DNA of 64,000 nucleotides. Origin: MED660 sp002691025 (GTDB lineage Bacteria > Myxococcota_A > UBA9160 > UBA4427). A program made the position numbers and the translations under genes. Positions 53,270 to 61,066 of the stretch are shown here, piece by piece (the stretch's first letter is position 1; the number at the start of each line of letters is the position of its first letter). The stretch covers positions 1-64,000 of the forward strand of contig NHDZ02000034.1 in assembly GCA_002170485.2 (NCBI GenBank), given 5' to 3'. Under the pieces are notes generated by a model. That model was not told the origin of the DNA. It saw only the letters and a program-made list of their open reading frames with translations, and searched no databases.

Positions 53270-53709
53270 GAGGACTCATCGCGGCGGACGAAATCAACCT
53301 GAATCTCACGGTGGGAGATCCGCCAGCCTTCTTCGGTCCGCACAAACCGGTCCCGGTACTCGCCCACCATGGCGGGCCCTTCGAGCGGAGAGACCGAACG
53401 ACCTTCTTCGCCATCGTGGCGATAGAGAGTGAGGTAGACCGTGCCTTCCGCGTGATCGGCATCCACTATGTCGAGGAAGAAGTTGTTGCACACGTGACGG
53501 GACATCCGGGCCACATTGGCTTGACGGAACGCCATGGCTTTCCGGATGGCTTCGCGACCGTCCATGGTCACTTCCGGGGACGTCCAGACGCCGTCNTCCG
53601 TGAAGAGTTCTGCAATTCGCTCGGCCTCACCGTGATCTACGAAGTGGCAATAAGCCGTCACCAGTCGTTCGCAATCACGCTCGATCAGAACCTTCTCACT
53701 TTGATCCAC
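53266..53709 (-). CDS. SnoaL/NTF2-like fold protein
   Basis: 147 residues. The start is GTG at 53709 with GGNGG 5-6 bases ahead. Layout typical of NTF2-like small polyketide-cyclase/dehydratase family: helix (ERDCERLVTAYCHFVDHGEAERIAELF), then curved sheet (GVWTSPEVTMDGREAIRKAM, HVCNNFFLDIVDADHAEGTVYLTL, YRDRFVRTEEGWRISHREIQVDF). Members often hydrate, dehydrate or bind small lipophilic acids or steroids. Coupling with the SDR fits a shared substrate. Confidence 0.85.
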   Translation of the reverse strand: MDQSEKVLIERDCERLVTAYCHFVDHGEAERIAELFTXDGVWTSPEVTMDGREAIRKAMAFRQANVARMSRHVCNNFFLDIVDADHAEGTVYLTLYRHDGEEGRSVSPLEGPAMVGEYRDRFVRTEEGWRISHREIQVDFVRRDESS

Positions 53710-53874
53710 AAAGCCNCCTTCTCGTGATCGCCCATGCAGGCTCTCACCGCGTCATGTCCCGATCGAGCATAGACGATCCGCTTGCATATTCCGCATGGAA
53801 CCCGACAGCGAGAGTTCGAAGCCTCCTTCGCTATCGTATCGGCACAATGAAATGCCAACGACTCGGAGCAAAAC
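53710..53874. promoter_or_regulatory. Divergent region NTF2-like / DUF1214-like
   Basis: 165 bases between two divergent genes; must hold both promoters. No clear hexamers and one N near the left end. Confidence 0.3.
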
Positions 53875-55089
53875 ATGGCTGATCGAGCGCGCGAAAGGCT
53901 GGTGGACGGACAGGCCTGGGATGACTTCTGCGACACCCTGAAGGTCGCGGGGCATGTCATTGACGACTTCGGCGACGAGCCCAGCGATCAAGAACGCGCC
54001 GAGTGGTACCGCTACCTCACGCGAATGGTCCGAAACGGCTTTGAACGCATGGTGGAAAACTGCGAACCCGAGCGTCCCCGGCTTCGTGATGCACCTTGGC
54101 GACAAAGCATCAATGTCCAGAGCCCCGACCAGGATCACCTCATGTGCGAATTCGTCGACGGTCGNCACGAGTATCGCATCAGCGGACATCGAGGCACTCT
54201 TCCGTACTTCATCATTGCCACCTGGACCGCGCCCCAGCCCCCGGATCTCGCCAGCCGAAACTGGGCCGAGTTGGGTGTCGATGGCCTGGCGGATTTCGAC
54301 CCGACCCACCTCAAGACCACCTCCTTCCTCCACAGTGGCGAGATCGATTTCGACGACGAGGGCCGCTTTGAAGTCATCTTGAGCCAGACGCCTCGCGAGA
54401 AGAACTGGGTGGCGCTGGAAGAATCCACCACGGGCGTCTTGATCCGGACCCTCTACGCCAACCGGGAAGACACCGTCCCTCCCCGCATGCGGATCGAGAG
54501 ACTGGACCGGCCGAAACCCCGGCCCTTGGAGCCCGAAGAAATGAGCGCCGGACTCGCGAAAGCGGGCCAGATCGTGCTGGGCTACGCCGAACTCGTGCGG
54601 GCCTGGTGGCAGAACAATCTCTCTCAAAGGCCCAACTCCATCGACTTCTCGGAAGCCACCTACCTCAGCAATGGAGGCGTACTGGACCGTCTTCACGGAT
54701 TCGGAGCCTGGCAGAAGGACAAGGACGAGGCCCTGGTGATCCGCTTTTCTCCGCCCGAGTGCGAGTACTGGATCTTCCAGGTCTGCAATCGNTGGCAGGA
54801 GAACCTGGACGTCTACGAAGACGGCCAGGGCTACATCACGAAGTTCACCGCTCGCCACGAAGAAGACGGCTCGGTCCTGGCCATTCTATCGGATCGAGAC
54901 CCGGGTCTCGGTGGAAACTGGATCGACTCCTTCCAACACGAAGCGGGTGTTTTCAGCCTGCGCTTGATCCAGACCGAGGGTGGATCCCCCATCAGGATCC
55001 ACCGCGTGAACCTGGAATCTCTTGAGGAAAAGGGTTGGCGCACCCTGGAAGACGCTGAGCCCATCGCAAGCGGCATCGTCACCGACTGA
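53875..55089 (+). CDS. DUF1214-like protein
   Basis: 404 residues, cytosolic. The C-terminal part (SNGGVLDRLHGFGAWQKDKDEALVIRF, CEYWIFQVCN, and DPGLGGNWIDSFQHEAGVFSLR) has the DUF1214 signature with its NW-D-x-x-x-H-x-x-G block. The N-terminal half is an acidic mixed fold of unknown family. Such proteins are common beside fatty-acid and steroid genes in actinobacteria and uncultured proteobacteria. Function unknown. Two Ns do not break the frame. Confidence 0.78.
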   Translation: MADRARERLVDGQAWDDFCDTLKVAGHVIDDFGDEPSDQERAEWYRYLTRMVRNGFERMVENCEPERPRLRDAPWRQSINVQSPDQDHLMCEFVDGXHEYRISGHRGTLPYFIIATWTAPQPPDLASRNWAELGVDGLADFDPTHLKTTSFLHSGEIDFDDEGRFEVILSQTPREKNWVALEESTTGVLIRTLYANREDTVPPRMRIERLDRPKPRPLEPEEMSAGLAKAGQIVLGYAELVRAWWQNNLSQRPNSIDFSEATYLSNGGVLDRLHGFGAWQKDKDEALVIRFSPPECEYWIFQVCNXWQENLDVYEDGQGYITKFTARHEEDGSVLAILSDRDPGLGGNWIDSFQHEAGVFSLRLIQTEGGSPIRIHRVNLESLEEKGWRTLEDAEPIASGIVTD

Positions 55090-55107
55090 AACGGAAAACG
55101 GCCTGAC

Positions 55108-55130
55108 CCTCGGCGAGGAATCGCCGGAGG
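55108..55130. terminator. Candidate bidirectional terminator stem-loop
   Basis: CCT-CGGCGA (55108-55116), loop GGAA, TCGCCG-G-AGG (55121-55130): a 9-bp stem with one bulge, between the convergent DUF1214-like and di-heme genes. On the minus strand it is followed by GTTTTCCGTTTC. An outer ACGG/CCGT pair could extend it. Confidence 0.5.
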
Positions 55131-55161
55131 CAGACCGTCTTCCAAGATCAAACCGACTCGG

Positions 55162-57621
55162 CTAGAAACCGGACGGCGAAATCGGGCAACTGGCGGGCGC
55201 CGGAGAGTTGACCTGCGCCTTGAATGAACCCGGCTCATCATAGGGATTTGGGCTTGTGCCAGCCGACGGCTGTTTCGCCAGGGCCGAAGCACACCATTCG
55301 AGTTGACCCAGNGTCAAGTTCACCGCAATCGCACCCTGGGTAGGCTCATTCAACGTATAGTCCCAGGCGTCTCCATTCGCCCGGATATCGATGAGACGCT
55401 TCTGCAAAGTGACCTGCTGAACCGGCGATGACCCATCACCGCGATAGCGGTAGCCCGACGCCGTCTCAGTCCAGTTCTCCCTGGGCAAGGTCACACTTTT
55501 GTATTCACCGGTTCCGGCGGCATTGTAGACCGTCAGTGTTGCTCCATGCTCGGTGGGGTCTCCAGGGCTCATCGCCGCCGGCTTCGCGATGGAGGAATCC
55601 GTCGAATTGAACCGCATCAAACGCTTGGTCCTACCCGATGCAAGCACTTGATCAACGAGCCTGAGCCTCTGGGTCGTGATATTGGTGATGGGGTTCAACA
55701 TGGTAATGAACTGCTCGTCATCTTGTGTGATGAAAATCGGGCGGGTATCGATGGGCGGATCCGCCGGCAGGCGAAGACTGCGCAGAAAGCTNACGAGGGC
55801 TTGCTGCTCATTGTCACTCAAGGACCGGTACGCCGCGACGGAGTCGTTGGCTTCACTGCCAACCCCTTCATGACCGATGATCGCCTCATGCAGGGTACGC
55901 GCCCGGCCGTCATGCAGCCAAGGCCCCGTATCGCCCACACCCCAGAGCTTGGAGGTCAGCCATTCGTTGTTGGGGATCGGATTGCCTGAATCGTCTGCTT
56001 GCGGCTCACCGATCTGTTCCAGATTGGTTCCCATGACGTGTCGTTTCAGGTCACTATAAAGCGGCACCGAGACGGTCCCGCCATTTTCCGGCAGCCGAGG
56101 GAGGAAGGTTGTGAAAACCGACGGGAATTGCGTGGTCCCCGGCAACGAGGCAAAGGTCGNTGTCTNCAGATTGTTGGAGGAGAGATCAATGCACAGGTAC
56201 CCGGNCTCAGGGCAGTCCCCCGTGTCTTTGGGAGCCAGATGCTCCACAAGGACCGGGTGGGATGCAGGATCGAGCACNGTNTGGCTCCCAAGGCCTCTCA
56301 TGGAAGGAACGGAAGGAATGGAAGATTCATCGGGGCACGAATCGGGAATAGAGCCGAAAAAATCGGGGTTCTGGATGGTGAAGATCGGGCTTTCTATGGT
56401 GAGTGACTCCTGATGGCAACTGGTGCAAAGAGCCTTCTCAAGGAATTCCCTTCCATCACTGGAGTGGGGGCTCACAGGTTGGAACTGCGGGGGTCTGACA
56501 AGCCCCGTCCAAGCCGTCAGCGCCGTTACGTTTCCGATGGACTGATCAATGGCGTTCTGCAGTTCCTCTCCCGAGAGAACCTGGTCCAGGGTCGCAGGAC
56601 TGCCTGCTCCCAGAGCCATTTCATTGTACAAGCCATCGTCGTCACAATCGTTGTTCGGCCCGACCAACTCGACGGGCTGAACGCTCATATGAAAGTCCAG
56701 AGCACTCATCACAAAATGACGAACGGTGGAAGCGACGCCTTTGTGCTGAAGGGGACGCACGATCAGATCGGCTTGAATNCCCTCGTATCCCCACATTTCC
56801 GGGTTTTCACACGATGCGTCATCGCAACGGACGTGGAGCGTGCCAAAAGAAATCGGAGGGTTGCCCTTGGTGGTCTTCAATTCGGCGCTGGCTTCGAGAT
56901 CGGGGCTGTTTTTGGCCCTCTCAAGGGTCTCCTTCTCGATGGTGAGGAGTTCGGACGTCATCTCGAACGCCAGTCTCTGAAGGTAGGCGGTGCCGAAGAC
57001 CGAAGGCGGACTTCGAACGATGTTCACGAGCTTGCCCTCCGCATTGGGCAGCGGCCATTCAGGATTCTGGAAGAGCGTATTCGAAAAGGAACTCGCCCCA
57101 CCGGTCCCACCGGGCTTGCTGGCGAGCCAAGGCCCCGTGAATTTGTCTTTCTTCATGTTGAAACTGTTGTCGTCCAGCGGGATCGGCTTGAAGAAGNTCC
57201 CGGCTGAGTTGTGACATTCCCAGCAACGCTGGGCTCCCAGCCCGTTCATGCGCAGAAATGGAATCGAAGCCTGCCCTTCCGGCCACATGTCCTCTCGTTG
57301 CCCCGATCGAGGCCCGTATTCGCCCTCNCCGTGNCCGTCTNCCGGAGTCAGCGGGCAGACAAAGTAGTGGCGCCCGGAAAGAAGCATATCGGCCAGGTCA
57401 TTTCCCACATTCTGATCGGGCTTGACGGTGCCGTCGGCCGACATGACGTCACTTTGATTGATGTTGACGGGCAAAGTCACACATCGCTCGTAGATCTGCT
57501 CTGGTCCGAANGCAGGCTCCTCGCCGACTTCCGCCAAGGACGTCGAAGCACTGGCCAGAACCAGCCCGAGAATCGCAGGAAGACGGAAGCANCGTACNAG
57601 AAAGACGAAAGGGGATTTCAT
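55162..57621 (-). CDS. Secreted di-heme c-type oxidoreductase/peroxidase (DHOR-like)
   Basis: 819 residues. Signal peptide (AILGLVLASASTSLA) then two CxxCH heme sites: CWECH (133-137) and CTSCH (399-403). Typical DHOR/MauG-like features: a first heme region with WPEGQASIPFLRMNGLGA; a second with PSMRGLG; and the end of the catalytic part SKLWGVGDTGPWLHDGRARTLHEAI...YRSLSDNEQQAL. About 200 extra C-terminal residues form a separate beta-rich domain. AGAGG lies 5 bases before ATG 57621. Several Ns, no frame break. Electron donor and substrate are unknown. Confidence 0.88.
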   Translation of the reverse strand: MKSPFVFXVXCFRLPAILGLVLASASTSLAEVGEEPXFGPEQIYERCVTLPVNINQSDVMSADGTVKPDQNVGNDLADMLLSGRHYFVCPLTPXDXHXEGEYGPRSGQREDMWPEGQASIPFLRMNGLGAQRCWECHNSAGXFFKPIPLDDNSFNMKKDKFTGPWLASKPGGTGGASSFSNTLFQNPEWPLPNAEGKLVNIVRSPPSVFGTAYLQRLAFEMTSELLTIEKETLERAKNSPDLEASAELKTTKGNPPISFGTLHVRCDDASCENPEMWGYEXIQADLIVRPLQHKGVASTVRHFVMSALDFHMSVQPVELVGPNNDCDDDGLYNEMALGAGSPATLDQVLSGEELQNAIDQSIGNVTALTAWTGLVRPPQFQPVSPHSSDGREFLEKALCTSCHQESLTIESPIFTIQNPDFFGSIPDSCPDESSIPSVPSMRGLGSXXVLDPASHPVLVEHLAPKDTGDCPEXGYLCIDLSSNNLXTXTFASLPGTTQFPSVFTTFLPRLPENGGTVSVPLYSDLKRHVMGTNLEQIGEPQADDSGNPIPNNEWLTSKLWGVGDTGPWLHDGRARTLHEAIIGHEGVGSEANDSVAAYRSLSDNEQQALXSFLRSLRLPADPPIDTRPIFITQDDEQFITMLNPITNITTQRLRLVDQVLASGRTKRLMRFNSTDSSIAKPAAMSPGDPTEHGATLTVYNAAGTGEYKSVTLPRENWTETASGYRYRGDGSSPVQQVTLQKRLIDIRANGDAWDYTLNEPTQGAIAVNLXLGQLEWCASALAKQPSAGTSPNPYDEPGSFKAQVNSPAPASCPISPSGF

Positions 57622-57852
57622 GAATACCTCTTCAAGCCACGGACACGGACTCTGGCGAGTTGCGTCCGGCAGATCGGATCAAAAAAGAGTCGCTGTAGAA
57701 GCTGTAGAAAATGAAAAAACGCTTCAAGAAGGATCGTTCAGACATTCAACACTCACAGGAAACGTGCACTGTGTTTTGCTGAACAACCGAATGATGACGT
57801 ACTGGATGATGACGAGAAATAGGTCTCACACTACCTATTCTTTCATCGAAAC

Positions 57853-57871
57853 TTTGAAATCAACTTTCAAA
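57853..57871. promoter_or_regulatory. Inverted repeat TTTGAAA-N5-TTTCAAA
   Basis: Perfect 7-bp arms, TTTGAAA (57853-57859) and TTTCAAA (57865-57871), around 5 bases. It lies in the AT-rich divergent region and could be an operator. Confidence 0.4.
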
Positions 57872-57954
57872 AAACGAATGAAGTAGGGAAAAGCGACCGA
57901 AAAAAGAGATCCGAAAACAAANTCGCGCTCTCCTACGCAAAAGTGAGAAACAAA

Positions 57955-57972
57955 ATTCACAGTCGTGTGAAT
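57955..57972. promoter_or_regulatory. Palindromic operator candidate ATTCACA-N4-TGTGAAT
   Basis: Perfect 7-4-7 inverted repeat, 76 bases before the dprA start. The half sites TCACA/TGTGA resemble CRP/FNR-family halves but are in inverted order and spacing, so the regulator is not known. Confidence 0.5.
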
Positions 57973-58047
57973 CAAACTGGCTTGTACATTCGTATTGGGC
58001 TCTGATCAAAGCATGGACAGAGAAGCTCCGGTCCCGCGGAGAGCGTC

Positions 58048-59247
58048 GTGACGGCAACGCAAGANGAAAAGAACGGTAATAAGAAGAAAGAAGACTTCTA
58101 TTCTCCCGGCCCCTTGGAGGGATTCGATGCACGAACTCAAAAACCTGAGATTCGTGCCGCCTTGAAGAAGTGGTTGACCCTGCAGGATGCGCTGTGTCTT
58201 TCACCGGTTCACGCCATGGAGTGCATTGAAGCCGCATCCGGCAATCCGGAAAAGGCCCTTCAGATCAGCCGCCAGAAACCTCGTTCTTCCGAGACCGAAA
58301 TGCGAAGATGGATTGAGGTCCTCGCCGAAAAAAACATCCGCGCCCTGCCCGTCACATCCCCCGCCTACCCCATGTCGTTAAGAGTCATTTCCGACCCTCC
58401 TCCCCTGCTCTTCTTCCGAGGCCAGATGCCCGATTGGGAGAAACCTGCAGTGGCCATCGTGGGCGCTCGGGCCGCCACTCGATACGGGCTGACCGTGGCG
58501 CGGGAACTGGCCGAGGATCTGGCAAAATCCGGGGTCACCGTGGTCTCCGGCCTCGCGCGTGGCATCGATGCGGCCGCGCATGGGGGCGCACTGAGGTCTG
58601 GCGTGACCTGGGCCGTTCTCGGATGTGGCCCCGACCGGATCTATCCCCGTGAGCACCGGAAACTGGCGGACGAGATCAGCCAATCGGGAACCGTACTGAG
58701 CGAACTCCCATTGGGTCGACCTCCCGCCGCACCCCACTTTCCCCTGCGCAACCGGATCATCAGTGGCCTTGTCCAGGTCGTGGTGGTGGTCGAAGCGAGG
58801 CTCCGAAGTGGGTCCCTGATCACCGCTCGGCATGCACTCCAGCAAGGACGCGAGGTCATGGTGGTCCCGGGCTCAATCCATTCGCCGACTTCCGACGGAA
58901 CCAACGCGCTGCTACGTGATGGCGCCCGACCTATCCTTGGTGTCGAAGACATTCTCGAGAGCCTCGGTGATTTGGGTGCATCGAACTCCAGAGCCAAGAC
59001 TTCGAACGAACCCGAGGGCGCAACACCACCGAAAGACGCCCAATCCATCGACGTTCTCGAAGCGCTGCACAAAGAAAGCCTGGATCGCGACTCTCTCCAA
59101 CGAACATTGGAAATTCCGCCCCGTGAACTCTCTTTGCGCCTGGTCGAACTCGAAATGGCCGGATGGATCTCCACCGACAGGGATGGGCGCCTCTGCCTGG
59201 CCCGAGCGCGAGGCTTGATCGGCTCGAAAATCCAAAACTCCTCCTGA
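58048..59247 (+). CDS. dprA: DNA processing protein DprA
   Basis: 399 residues from GTG 58048 (GGAGAG about 6 bases ahead). N-terminal HhH-like region, Rossmann core (AIVGARAATRYGLTVARELAEDLA, SGLARGIDAAAHGGAL, LGCGPDRIYPREHRKL, SELPLGRPPAAPHFPLRNRIISGL, EARLRSGSLITARHALQQGREV) and a C-terminal winged helix ending RARGLIGSKIQNSS. Loads RecA on incoming single strands in transformation. Its last 74 bases are repeated at 60846-60919 and appear to be an integration target; the gene itself is intact. Confidence 0.95.
   Translation: MTATQXEKNGNKKKEDFYSPGPLEGFDARTQKPEIRAALKKWLTLQDALCLSPVHAMECIEAASGNPEKALQISRQKPRSSETEMRRWIEVLAEKNIRALPVTSPAYPMSLRVISDPPPLLFFRGQMPDWEKPAVAIVGARAATRYGLTVARELAEDLAKSGVTVVSGLARGIDAAAHGGALRSGVTWAVLGCGPDRIYPREHRKLADEISQSGTVLSELPLGRPPAAPHFPLRNRIISGLVQVVVVVEARLRSGSLITARHALQQGREVMVVPGSIHSPTSDGTNALLRDGARPILGVEDILESLGDLGASNSRAKTSNEPEGATPPKDAQSIDVLEALHKESLDRDSLQRTLEIPPRELSLRLVELEMAGWISTDRDGRLCLARARGLIGSKIQNSS
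59174..59247 (+). repeat. Attachment-site-like direct repeat, copy 1 (attL, dprA 3' end)
   Basis: 74 bases, from CCGACAGGGATGG to the dprA stop TGA. It matches 60846-60919 at 72 of 74 positions (differences G/A at 59187 and C/A at about 59223). A target at the 3' end of a gene that is restored on insertion is the hallmark of tyrosine-recombinase integration. Confidence 0.85.
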
Positions 59248-59271
59248 CGTGGTGCTTCTGAAAGATTCTTG

Positions 59272-59355
59272 ATGATTCGAATCACTCAACGCACGGTGGA
59301 TAAACTTTGTCCGCGCGACGCGGAATACTTCCTTTGGGATGAAGAACTCACGGGA
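59272..59355 (+). pseudogene. Truncated phage-type tyrosine integrase, N-terminal fragment
   Basis: ATG 59272 opens MIRITQRTVDKL, then CPRDAEYFLWDEELTG, about 28 codons. This closely follows the start of DUF4102/arm-domain integrases (I-T-K-R-T-V-D-A-L ... D-Y-F-V-W-D-x-E-L-P-G-F-G). The match ends just where the sulfatase stop (59348-59350) begins, so the remainder has been deleted. It lies 24 bases inside attL, the usual place and direction for an integrase. Confidence 0.68.
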
Positions 59356-60763
59356 CGTATCCCAGCGCACGCAACTCATCGAGCGTGGACGCGTCCAGGT
59401 CGAGCTGTGGTGCCGCTCTCTTCTGTGCGCCGATCTCGGGTTCGATAAGCAGCGTCGTGATCTGCGCCCGCAAGCGCTCGCGCCGCTTGGGATCTCGCTC
59501 GGAGAGATCGGTCGTCTCGTTCGGGTCGGCCGCGAGGTCGAAGAGTTGGGTGGTCCCGCTGTCGGAGAGAATCAGCTTGTGGTCTCCCTCACGGAGAGCC
59601 CAGAGCCCGTGGCCGTAGGCCGCGAGGACGGGGCTTGCTTCGCCGGCTACACTCAGCGCCTGCAAGGGATAGGCGTACCGAAGCAGCACAGGCCTCCCGT
59701 TTTGCTCTTCCGCGCTCTGGAGGTCGATCCCTTGAGATCCCGCCGCGTCGAGCCCAGCGAGCGTGCTCAGGGTGGCGTAGATGTCGACGAGCTGAACGGG
59801 CGCCGCGACACGCTTTCCGGCCGCAAAACGGGGTGGGTAACGAACCAACAGTGGCACCCGAACAGTCGTCTCATACAGACTGAAGACGTGATCTACCATC
59901 CCATGCTCGCCAAAGTTCTCGCCATGGTCCGAGGTGACCACCAGCACGATGTCGTCGAGCAGGCCTTGCTGTGAGAGGATCTCCGTGACCTGCCCAACGA
60001 GTTGGTCCGTATAGAGAAGCTCCGCGTCGTACAGTTCGCTCATCTGCTGGAGCTCGTCGCTGGACACGGGCTGAGCGCCCGAAAAGTGTCGCAGCCAGTG
60101 GCTGCTGACCTCGGGCGGCGTCTCCCGTTCTACCCAGCCCGCGCGAGCCTCGCCGGGGGGAGCGTATGGGCTATGGGGCTCGTTGAAGTTGAAGAACGCG
60201 AAGAACGGTTGCTCGTCGCGAGCATCGAGAAAGTCCTGAAAATGCGCGATGGCGGGGTGCTTCTCATCGGTGCTCTCCGTCGGTCGCCAGGTCTCGTAAT
60301 ACTGCTCGAAGCCCTGGCCCCAGCCGAAGGCTCGACCCACCATGGGGTTCCCCACGATGCCAATCGTCTGATACCCGATCTCCGAAAGCCGCTCCGCCAG
60401 CGTGACCTGGTCCTGTGGGAGATGCCAAGAGGACTGCGTGACGCGGTGCGTGTGCGGATACAGACCGGTCATCAAGGAAGCGTGTGCGGGCGGGGTCCAG
60501 GCGCTGGTCGAATAGGCTTGGTCGTAGACCGTCGATTCCTGGGCGAGTGCATCCAGGGCCGGGCTGGTCTCTCGCGGGTAGCCGTAGAGCGAGAGACGAT
60601 CCGGCCGCGTCGTGTCCAGGACGATCAGGACCAGGCTCGGGCCAGACGGGCCGGCACTGCACGCCGTGAGGAGCGCGGTGATCAGAGTGAAGAAGGTCGC
60701 GGTCGTAGCGAACCTCAGGACGCTCTGTACGCTGCCCAACCGTGTCGGTCTACCGTCCATCAT
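59348..60763 (-). CDS. Lipoprotein sulfatase-like enzyme with Thr at the formylglycine position
   Basis: 471 residues from ATG 60763, with GGAG 7 bases upstream. Lipobox LTAC (C35). Alkaline-phosphatase-superfamily fold: LVLIVLDTTRPDRLSLYGY (metal Asp), WTPPAHASLMTGLYP, VVTSDHGENFGEHG, VRVPLLVRYP. In sulfatases the nucleophile region is C/S-x-P-x-R; here it is T90-P-P-A-H94, so no formylglycine can form. Thr acts as nucleophile in some relatives (LtaS-type), so phosphotransfer or phosphodiester cleavage is possible. It is the only intact gene between the two repeats, and appears to be cargo. Confidence 0.85.
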   Translation of the reverse strand: MMDGRPTRLGSVQSVLRFATTATFFTLITALLTACSAGPSGPSLVLIVLDTTRPDRLSLYGYPRETSPALDALAQESTVYDQAYSTSAWTPPAHASLMTGLYPHTHRVTQSSWHLPQDQVTLAERLSEIGYQTIGIVGNPMVGRAFGWGQGFEQYYETWRPTESTDEKHPAIAHFQDFLDARDEQPFFAFFNFNEPHSPYAPPGEARAGWVERETPPEVSSHWLRHFSGAQPVSSDELQQMSELYDAELLYTDQLVGQVTEILSQQGLLDDIVLVVTSDHGENFGEHGMVDHVFSLYETTVRVPLLVRYPPRFAAGKRVAAPVQLVDIYATLSTLAGLDAAGSQGIDLQSAEEQNGRPVLLRYAYPLQALSVAGEASPVLAAYGHGLWALREGDHKLILSDSGTTQLFDLAADPNETTDLSERDPKRRERLRAQITTLLIEPEIGAQKRAAPQLDLDASTLDELRALGYVP

Positions 60764-60845
60764 CGTCGCTCCTCGACCCCTTACCGCACAATCGGCCGAC
60801 ACTGGCCCCGCAGTCGTGAAAGGTCCCAGGCCTGGACCTGTTCGT

Positions 60846-60919
60846 CCGACAGGGATGGACGCCTCTGCCTGGCCCGAGCGCGAGGCTTGATCGGATCGAA
60901 AATCCAAAACTCCTCCTGA
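60846..60919 (+). repeat. Attachment-site-like direct repeat, copy 2 (attR)
   Basis: 74 bases, 72 identical to the 3' end of dprA, ending in the same TGA. No dprA sequence stands before it; the preceding 80 bases are the upstream region of the sulfatase. What follows (60920 onward) is probably the original downstream flank of dprA. Confidence 0.85.
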
Positions 60920-61066
60920 AGGATTTCGTACAAAACGGAAACATACGGAGCAAGAAGCGGGAAATCCAGGAGCATCGATGCCGTTGACACCGTGAGAACG
61001 ACACCTTCAACGGTGGCGCCTCCCATTCGAAAACAGTTATGATCGCCAGCCTATGGAGAAAAGTGA

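Larger units (their letters stand above)
57622..58047. promoter_or_regulatory. 426-base AT-rich divergent region between di-heme gene and dprA
   Basis: No gene is seen. GC content falls sharply at 57680-57960. It holds a 9-bp tandem repeat GCTGTAGAA (57693-57710), and two inverted repeats listed separately. It must contain the promoters of both flanking genes. Confidence 0.55.

Noticed and set aside
60002..60919. Long plus-strand reading frame ending in the DprA-like tail GLIGSKIQNSS
   Set aside because: It is antisense to the sulfatase over most of its length. The tail is simply attR read in frame. No ribosome-binding site or domain supports it.
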